From positions 331,910 through 356,175 of the forward strand of contig NW_014577161.1 of the NCBI RefSeq assembly GCF_000485595.1: a stretch of 24,266 nucleotides of DNA, given 5' to 3'. Source of the DNA: Priapulus caudatus. Taxonomy: Eukaryota; Priapulida; Priapulimorpha; Priapulimorphida; Priapulidae. Of the stretch, positions 20,307-24,266 are shown in pieces (the stretch's first letter is position 1; every line of letters starts with the position of its first letter). Below the pieces are notes generated by a model that did not search any database, was not told the DNA's origin, and saw only the letters and a program-made list of their open reading frames with translations. The translations under genes were made by a program, and so were the position numbers.

Positions 20307-20459
20307 GTTTCAACCCATCTGACTGATGAAGAGCTTTGAGTTCTACATCAACCTGCGGAGCTAAGCACTCGTCCGCTTCGTAGTAGTTGGGAATGACCGA
20401 ATACATAGGCGACGACTTCATCGGACAATACGTGATCCCGTTCTTCTGCCTACAGACCG
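20307..20459 (+). CDS. PLCL: PLCL exon: C-terminal half of the C2 domain, with apparent frameshifts
   Basis: Acceptor CCTGTTTCACAG (AG 20305-20306) and donor GTACTA at 20460. The start codon split restores N-S-F-N-P-I from the previous exon, and the end (CLQT-G) joins the next exon as C-L-Q-T-G-Y-R-H, matching PLCL1. Readable pieces are FNPI, DE, FEFYINL, ALVRFVV and YIGDDFIGQYVIPFFCLQT, but they lie in different frames with stops between. The vertebrate exon would be about 147 bp; here it is 153 bp, so at least four small indels are needed (near 20321, 20330, 20353-20362 and 20379-20391). This is either assembly error or real decay. The neighbouring noisy array favours error. Everything from about 20400 to the exon end is clean. 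Confidence 0.85.
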
Positions 20460-21042
20460 GTACTATTACACATACTCCATATAAAGTACGTGATCCCGCT
20501 TCTTCTGCCTTACACCGACCGGATACTATTACACATACTCATATAAATACGTGATCCCGTTCTTCTGCCTACAGACCGGTACTATTACACATACTCCATA
20601 TAAATACGTGATCCCGTTCTTCTGCCTACAGACCGGTACTATTACACATACTCCATATAAATACGTGATCCCTTCTTCTGCCTACAGACCGGTACTTTAC
20701 ACATACTCCATATAAATACGTGATCCCGTTACTTCTGCCTACACCGACATACCTATCTATAATTACTATCCTTTTCTTACAGCCGGTACTATTATCAACC
20801 CCATATAATACGTGATCCCGTTCTCTGCGCCACAGACCGCGGTACTATTACACATACCCTCATATAAAATACGTGATCCGTTCTTCTGCGACTAAGACCG
20901 TATTATTAACAACATACTCCCATTGAAATACGTGATCCTGTTCTTCTGCCTACAGACCGGGTACTATTACACAACTCCCATATAAATACGTGATCTCGTT
21001 CTTCTGCCTACAGACCGGTATTATTACACATACTCCGTATAA
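20429..21042 (+). repeat. 57-bp tandem array derived from the exon 5 end and its splice donor
   Basis: About 11 units of 57 bp; exact spacing is seen between copies at 20545, 20602 and 20659. Each unit consists of the last 31 coding bases of exon 5 (GTGATCCCGTTCTTCTGCC and flanks, ending ACCG), then the donor GTACTATTACAC and ATACTCCATATAAA. The first unit is the exon itself. A perfect unit encodes YVIPFFCLQTGTITHTPYK and continues into the next copy without a stop, because 57 is a multiple of three. Units near 20487, 20716-20800 and 20810-20930 carry small indels and one diverged unit; others are identical. The array ends near 21042 with a copy whose tail is altered. Confidence 0.93.
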
Positions 21043-21308
21043 GTAGAAGTATCAGCAGGAGAGAAAGCAGAGGTAGCAGGTGGTAGCAGCAACAATATGA
21101 GCTATATTAATACGTATAGTATATATATATATACAATAACCCTTAACGTACATATAATACAGCTATTTGGCTACATTCTTTCACATTATGGCCTTTAATC
21201 CTTCTATACAGGGTATTTTTCCGACGATAACAAACAACTGCTCGGTCGCACGTCGAATAAAGAAACTCGCTTTATAATTGCTTCACGTATTTATTTCTTC
21301 ATTCTCAG
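21043..21308. other. Remainder of intron 5
   Basis: AT-rich, with a (TA)n run at 21118-21133. A normal acceptor (TTCATTCTCAG) closes the intron. Confidence 0.6.
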
Positions 21309-21406
21309 GTTACCGGCACATCAGGTTGTTATCGAACACCGGAGAGCCACTAGACAATTCAACCCTGTTTGTACACATAGCAATCACGAACACTCGCGAA
21401 TCTGAG
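21309..21406 (+). CDS. PLCL: PLCL exon: last strands of C2
   Basis: Internal exon of 98 bp, acceptor TTCATTCTCAG (AG 21307-21308), donor GTGAGG at 21407, ending in phase 0. The first two bases complete the Gly of G-Y-R-H. It encodes [20 protein letters not shown] and [12 protein letters not shown], the final two C2 strands of the family ([17 protein letters not shown]). A second donor, GTAAAT at 21431, is also in phase 0 and would add VRAWYRVK. The family has a short variable loop (R-S-G-G-G-K) here, so the first donor is the simpler choice. Confidence 0.93.
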
Positions 21407-21774
21407 GTGAGGGCATGGTACAGAGTGAAGGTAAATCGCATGTCCTTCTTCTCGCACTGTATTGATTGCAGTTGAGCTTCTCGCGCAATGCTATTGAATT
21501 CACGATGACCGTAGCGTTTGCCTCGTCAGTTTAAAATTATTGAGTCGATTGAAAAAAGACGGAAGTATTTTTTACCGTTGACTGTGCGTTGATTCGTAAA
21601 TCGCTGCAAGCTAGGTGTATGAGAAACGCAGTATCTTTTTTTTAGCTGCGATTACTGCATCTCTGAAAAAATGTTCGCTACCAACAATTGGTTGCTTTCA
21701 CCAACATGTAGCTGTAGGGGTGAGTCTTGCGAAAATGCACGGTGGTAGAAAGCGATTTCACTCTTGTTATTAAG

Positions 21775-21885
21775 GGAAAACCACAGGGCAAGCGAGGCAG
21801 CACTGTGCGAAAGCCGAGTAAGCACTTGCGCGAGGGCAGCTGTGTCAAGCTCATCGGTGTCAAGAGCCTGGACGACTTGTTCAAG
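21775..21885 (+). CDS. PLCL: PLCL exon: start of the C-terminal extension
   Basis: Internal exon of 111 bp, acceptor CTCTTGTTATTAAG (AG 21773-21774), donor GTAGGC at 21886, phase 0 at both ends. It encodes GKPQGKRGSTVRKPSKHLRE and GSCVKLIGVKSLDDLFK. This matches GGGK..KR.LSVR..KK.RE and the [KT][TS][IVL]D[DE][IV]FK block immediately after C2 in PLCL1/PLCL2. Basic residues dominate the first 20 codons. No other phase-0 acceptor nearby gives the conserved G-K. Confidence 0.93.
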
Positions 21886-21892
21886 GTAGGCT

Positions 21893-22178
21893 CGTCATGC
21901 ACAGCCATGCTTGCACGCACGCACGCATGCATGCATGCACATCAACGCATGCACGAACGCACATACGCACACACGGACTGACTTCTCTCTCTTTCTCCCA
22001 CTCTCGCTCCCTCTACCACTCCATCTCCTTCCCCCTTTCTCCCTTTCTTCCCTCTCCTGCTCTCTCTATCGCTATCTTTTCTTTCTCTCTCCCTAGCTGT
22101 GTTTCCCCCTCTCTCTCTCTGCCTCCTCCCTCCCTCCTTCCTTCCCCCTCTCTCTCTCTCTCTGTCTCTCTTTCGATT
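21893..22178. repeat. (GCAC)n/(GCAT)n followed by CT-rich microsatellites in intron 7
   Basis: Tetranucleotide GCAC/GCAT units up to about 21977 and then TC/CCCT/CTTT runs. Translations on both strands are repeat shadows. Further downstream, GCAATATCCCACGAT and CACAATATCCCACGAT occur about 70 bases apart (near 22318 and 22396), a small direct repeat. Confidence 0.85.
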
Positions 22179-22547
22179 AGAAGCCATCTGCTGGCCTCCG
22201 TTAACTTATCCACAAGCACATCCCCCTCTTCCTGACCCTCTTGCATCCCCCCTCCTTCCCTCGCCTTCTCCCCCTGCTCGCCTTATCCCTATCTTCCTCC
22301 TCCTCGCGCACTGCACGCGCAATATCCCACGATGGGATTTTGCCTTTCTCGCCTCTCCCGTCCTCCTCTGGCGTCTCCTTTCCGCACTTGCACGCACAAT
22401 ATCCCACGATCTCTCAACTGCACTCTCACCCTCCCCCCTCTCTCTCCGCTCCCCTCATTCGCGCTTCGACACGCCCGCGGGCAGCAGTATAACCCACGAA
22501 ATGTCCGCGGTCTTTATCTACTTCTCTCCCCGAACACGTTGTGCGAC

Positions 22548-22768
22548 GGCAGCGGTTCGGTGCTTGAGGAGGCCGCAGGAGCTCGCATCAACGTCGCCGA
22601 TAATGGTAGACGGCCACTTTAAGGACTGTGGCGCGCGACTGCATCAACCAGACATCAATCAGTGCATAAGGCACATACGACTCGCGCGCGCGCTTGCGAT
22701 GTCCATACGACGCCGACGCTAAGGCAACCCGGCCCACGCCGCGAACCAGATCGTCATCGAGCAACGAG
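22548..22768 (+). CDS. PLCL: Probable PLCL exon region for the C-terminal helical linker, boundaries unresolved
   Basis: The protein needs a segment between LDDLFK and FPRVEV. In one frame, 22560-22604 reads VLEEAAGARINVADN, which aligns without gaps to the P-L-R-E-A...R-E-N-M-Q-N-A helix of PLCL2. In the next frame (22606 onward) the sequence reads HFKDCG and DINQCIRHIRLARAL, similar in spacing to S-F-K-E-L-C-G and Q-C of PLCL1. A single-base excess at 22605 would join the two. A stretch NQIVIEQR, or a phase-0 ending S-N-E before GTAGCG at 22769, could end the exon. The 5' boundary is uncertain: AG at 22483-22484 or 22486-22487 keeps phase. It may be one exon with sequence errors or two small ones. 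Similarity is modest, so this is a candidate. Confidence 0.45.
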
Positions 22769-23200
22769 GTAGCGAGCGAGTGAGTGTGTGGAGCCACTCA
22801 AGTGAAGCCGCAGCACGCGGGAGACAAGTGATCCGACGCCGGCCCAAGCAAGTCGACACTCGTGCTGCTGCTGCAGCCAGAATATGCGAGCGCGCGGCGC
22901 AAAACAGTGACATTGGCTTCTCCGCATGCATTCAGATGAGTGCCAGACGAGCGAGCGGCACGCAGAAGATGGGTTCATAATTGCGAGACTAATTCGTTCG
23001 AGTCTTTAGAACGAGAGATAAAACGATCACAGTTCAGGTGGCTGAATTTCTAGACCAATAAGTGAACGATTCCCAGCAAAAAGTCTAGTACAAGAAATAT
23101 GTAATCTCCGAGAAGTTGTTCTAACATAACGTAAGCTATTCCAGCGAGGTTTGTCGACTTAAGCAGTGCGTTGTTGTAATGACTCACTTGTTTTTCTCAG
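22769..23200. other. Intron before the GIVP exon
   Basis: No further exon, repeat or RNA gene recognised. It ends in a strong polypyrimidine tract and acceptor (CTTGTTTTTCTCAG). Confidence 0.5.
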
Positions 23201-23269
23201 TTTCCACGTGTCGAGGTCACCGGTATTGTACCAGACTCTCTTCGCAAGGTTTTAACTGCATTTTCAAAT
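23201..23269 (+). CDS. PLCL: PLCL exon: GIVP segment of the C-terminal extension
   Basis: Internal exon of 69 bp, phase 0 at both ends, acceptor TTTTTCTCAG (AG 23199-23200), donor GTAAGC at 23270. The 23 codons read FPRVEVTGIVPDSLRKVLTA followed by FSN. This corresponds to Y-P-T-M-E-L-Q-G-I-V-P-E-V-L-K-K in PLCL1 and F-P-Y-L-E-P-L-G-A-I-P-D in PLCL2. It is a segment diagnostic of PLCL rather than catalytic PLCs. Confidence 0.9.
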
Positions 23270-23536
23270 GTAAGCACATACTTGATGTTCAGTGTGGTGA
23301 TATTTATGTATTCTTGTATGCAGGTAGTAGGTGTGTTTGGATGCATATCTGCTGATATGCAGTTTGTGCACGCATTCAGGCCTAAAGTTAAACTGCGCTG
23401 GGAAAACGTGCCAGAGAAGTTTTCGAATAAGTTTTTATAATATAGGTTTTACATTCTTAAAGAAATCCATGATGGTTGTAATTATGTGATTAATATAAAC
23501 AATTATGAGAGCACTTTGCCTTATTTATGTTTACAG

Positions 23537-23590
23537 ATGGTAGAGGCTTGCAAAAATCTCATAGACAATGCAGAACCATTAAAGGATAAG
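23537..23590 (+). CDS. PLCL: PLCL exon: small helical segment
   Basis: Internal exon of only 54 bp, phase 0 at both ends, acceptor TTATGTTTACAG (AG 23535-23536), donor GTGAGA at 23591. It encodes MVEACKNLIDNAEPLKDK, aligned with MIQSLKALIENADAVYEK in PLCL1. The order, the phases and the N-L-I-x-N-A pattern make the call solid despite the short length. Confidence 0.9.
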
Positions 23591-24012
23591 GTGAGATGTG
23601 TGTGTAGGTGAGAAAGCTGTGCATGTTGTGCTCATGTGTGTAGCCAAGCTACAAGCACAGCAGTCGTTGACTAATCGTTCCTATTGGATAGATGGTAACA
23701 GGTGATTTTGGTTGATTGCTGTGGATCTCATTACAATTTGCAAGTATAATGGAGAAATGTGCCTACCCAACAATGCCCTTTTTTCTTTTATAGTATATTG
23801 CTGCATTTAGCACTGTGCCCAGTGATGCACTGTGCCTTCTTGATAATCCCACACTGGTTGTCGTTAGTGCATCTACCTGTATCGGTTTTCATTACATGCA
23901 TTGTTTACATGAATTGGAAGAAATTGCAAAAAACTGCCAGAAAACGCGAGAAATCGCCAGACCGATTCCTCTACTGAGTCCGTAATTGAGATTCGTCGGT
24001 TTTCTGCTGCAG
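23591..24012. other. Last complete intron in the window
   Basis: No repeats or coding signals recognised. A pyrimidine-rich tract (GTTTTCTGCTGCAG) precedes the final exon. Confidence 0.6.
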
Positions 24013-24105
24013 TTGCTGGCGGTGGACGAGAAGGCACTCGAGTCTTACGCAGACCTCAACGAGCTCTGCACCCTCGCCGGTCTAAAGGGCCGAAAGATCA
24101 CCAAG
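24013..24105 (+). CDS. PLCL: PLCL exon: GLKGRK segment of the C-terminal extension
   Basis: Internal exon of 93 bp, phase 0 at both ends, acceptor TTTTCTGCTGCAG (AG 24011-24012), donor GTATGC at 24106. It encodes LLAVDEKALESYADLNELCT then LAGLKGRKITK, equivalent to V-Q-C-Q-K-A-x-M-E-F-H-E-E-L-H and E-G-L-K-G-R-K-L-N-K of PLCL2. The family continues for roughly another 100 residues, so at least one more exon should lie to the right of the window. Confidence 0.92.
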
Positions 24106-24183
24106 GTATGCAACACGGAGCGTGCCGCGTGTCTCCCGCCGAGCCGAATAGGGGGAACGCATAGACACATCGATGGATAGCGT

Positions 24184-24266
24184 GATTGATAGACGGGTGG
24201 ATGGGTGGATGGATGGATGGGTGGATGGATGGATGGATGGCTGGATGGATGGATGGGTGGATGGGT
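24184..24266. repeat. (GGAT)n/(GGGT)n microsatellite at the window edge
   Basis: Tetranucleotide TGGA units with scattered TGGG variants, running to the end of the window in the intron after the last exon. Confidence 0.9.

Larger units (their letters stand above)
13809..24105 (+). other. PLCL: PLCL (inactive phospholipase C-like) gene, 3' part, with introns
   Basis: Span of the recognised exons of one PLCL/PRIP-family gene. Successive exons join in phase: 100 bp ending phase 1, 180 bp ending phase 1, 179 bp ending phase 0, 139 bp ending phase 1, the C2 exon ending phase 1, then 98 bp ending phase 0, and phase 0 afterwards. The order of homologous segments (Y-box, C2, helical C-terminal region) is that of PLCL1/PLCL2. 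The C-terminal segments (LDDLFK, GIVPDSLRK, GLKGRK) match PLCL and are absent from the PLC-delta and PLC-eta proteins I can compare with, so PLCL is preferred over an active PLC. Known PLCL proteins lack phospholipase activity and act as scaffolds binding inositol phosphates, phosphatases and GABA-A receptor partners. The catalytic X-box is outside the window, so inactivity here is inferred from family only. Confidence 0.9.

Noticed and set aside
20307-21042. PLCL as a pseudogene
   Set aside because: Broken frames are limited to regions that also look poorly polished. The other exons and all their splice sites are intact and in phase.
13809-24105. Active PLC-delta or PLC-eta gene
   Set aside because: The C2 signature and especially the C-terminal extension (LDDLFK, GIVPDSLRK, GLKGRK) match PLCL, which the delta and eta families lack.

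Overview
This is a eukaryotic, almost certainly metazoan (invertebrate) genomic window. The evidence is a multi-exon gene on the + strand with GT-AG introns and animal-specific protein content, embedded in very abundant micro- and minisatellites and short transposon-like repeats. I see no bacterial gene organisation, rRNA or CRISPR. The phylum cannot be fixed from the sequence alone; a marine invertebrate is a reasonable guess.

One gene is convincingly present: a phospholipase C-like protein of the catalytically inactive PLCL/PRIP family (vertebrate PLCL1 and PLCL2). Ten exons are placed with matching phases, and an eleventh region is probable: 13809-13908, 14883-15062, 16550-16728 (Y half of the TIM barrel); 17848-17986, 20307-20459, 21309-21406 (C2 domain); 21775-21885, about 22548-22768, 23201-23269, 23537-23590, 24013-24105 (PLCL-type C-terminal extension). 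The gene enters from the left (PH, EF-hand and X-box exons are not here) and leaves to the right (the last donor is at 24106). Positions 1-13808 hold no recognisable exon and are either a very long intron or upstream sequence.

Layout. 1-8100: non-coding sequence with many simple repeats (AG, CCCCG, TGCG, TC/TGTC, CTG, 19-bp, AATAC, 76-bp, GAGAGC, CATCC), a 26-bp-arm inverted repeat and a minus-strand tRNA-like/SINE segment. 8101-12778: a single array of about 130 copies of a 36-bp unit, very noisy inside and clean at its right end. 12779-13808: no gene seen. 13809-24105: the PLCL exons. Their introns carry two TIR-type elements (one ending 15 bases before exon 3), a 41-bp GA-rich array, a nested repeat block and a 57-bp array.

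The most unusual feature is in intron 5. The last 31 coding bases of the C2 exon, together with its 5' splice site and 26 intronic bases, have been amplified into about 11 tandem copies of 57 bp (exactly 19 codons, open in the gene's own frame). Every well-preserved copy carries a usable splice donor and an acceptor-like tract. The end of exon 2 has also been copied, with its donor, into the following intron. Several apparent frameshifts in exon 5 and in the 22.5-22.8 kb exon region, and the indel-rich interior of both arrays, look more like unpolished long-read assembly than biology and should be checked before any conclusion about gene decay.
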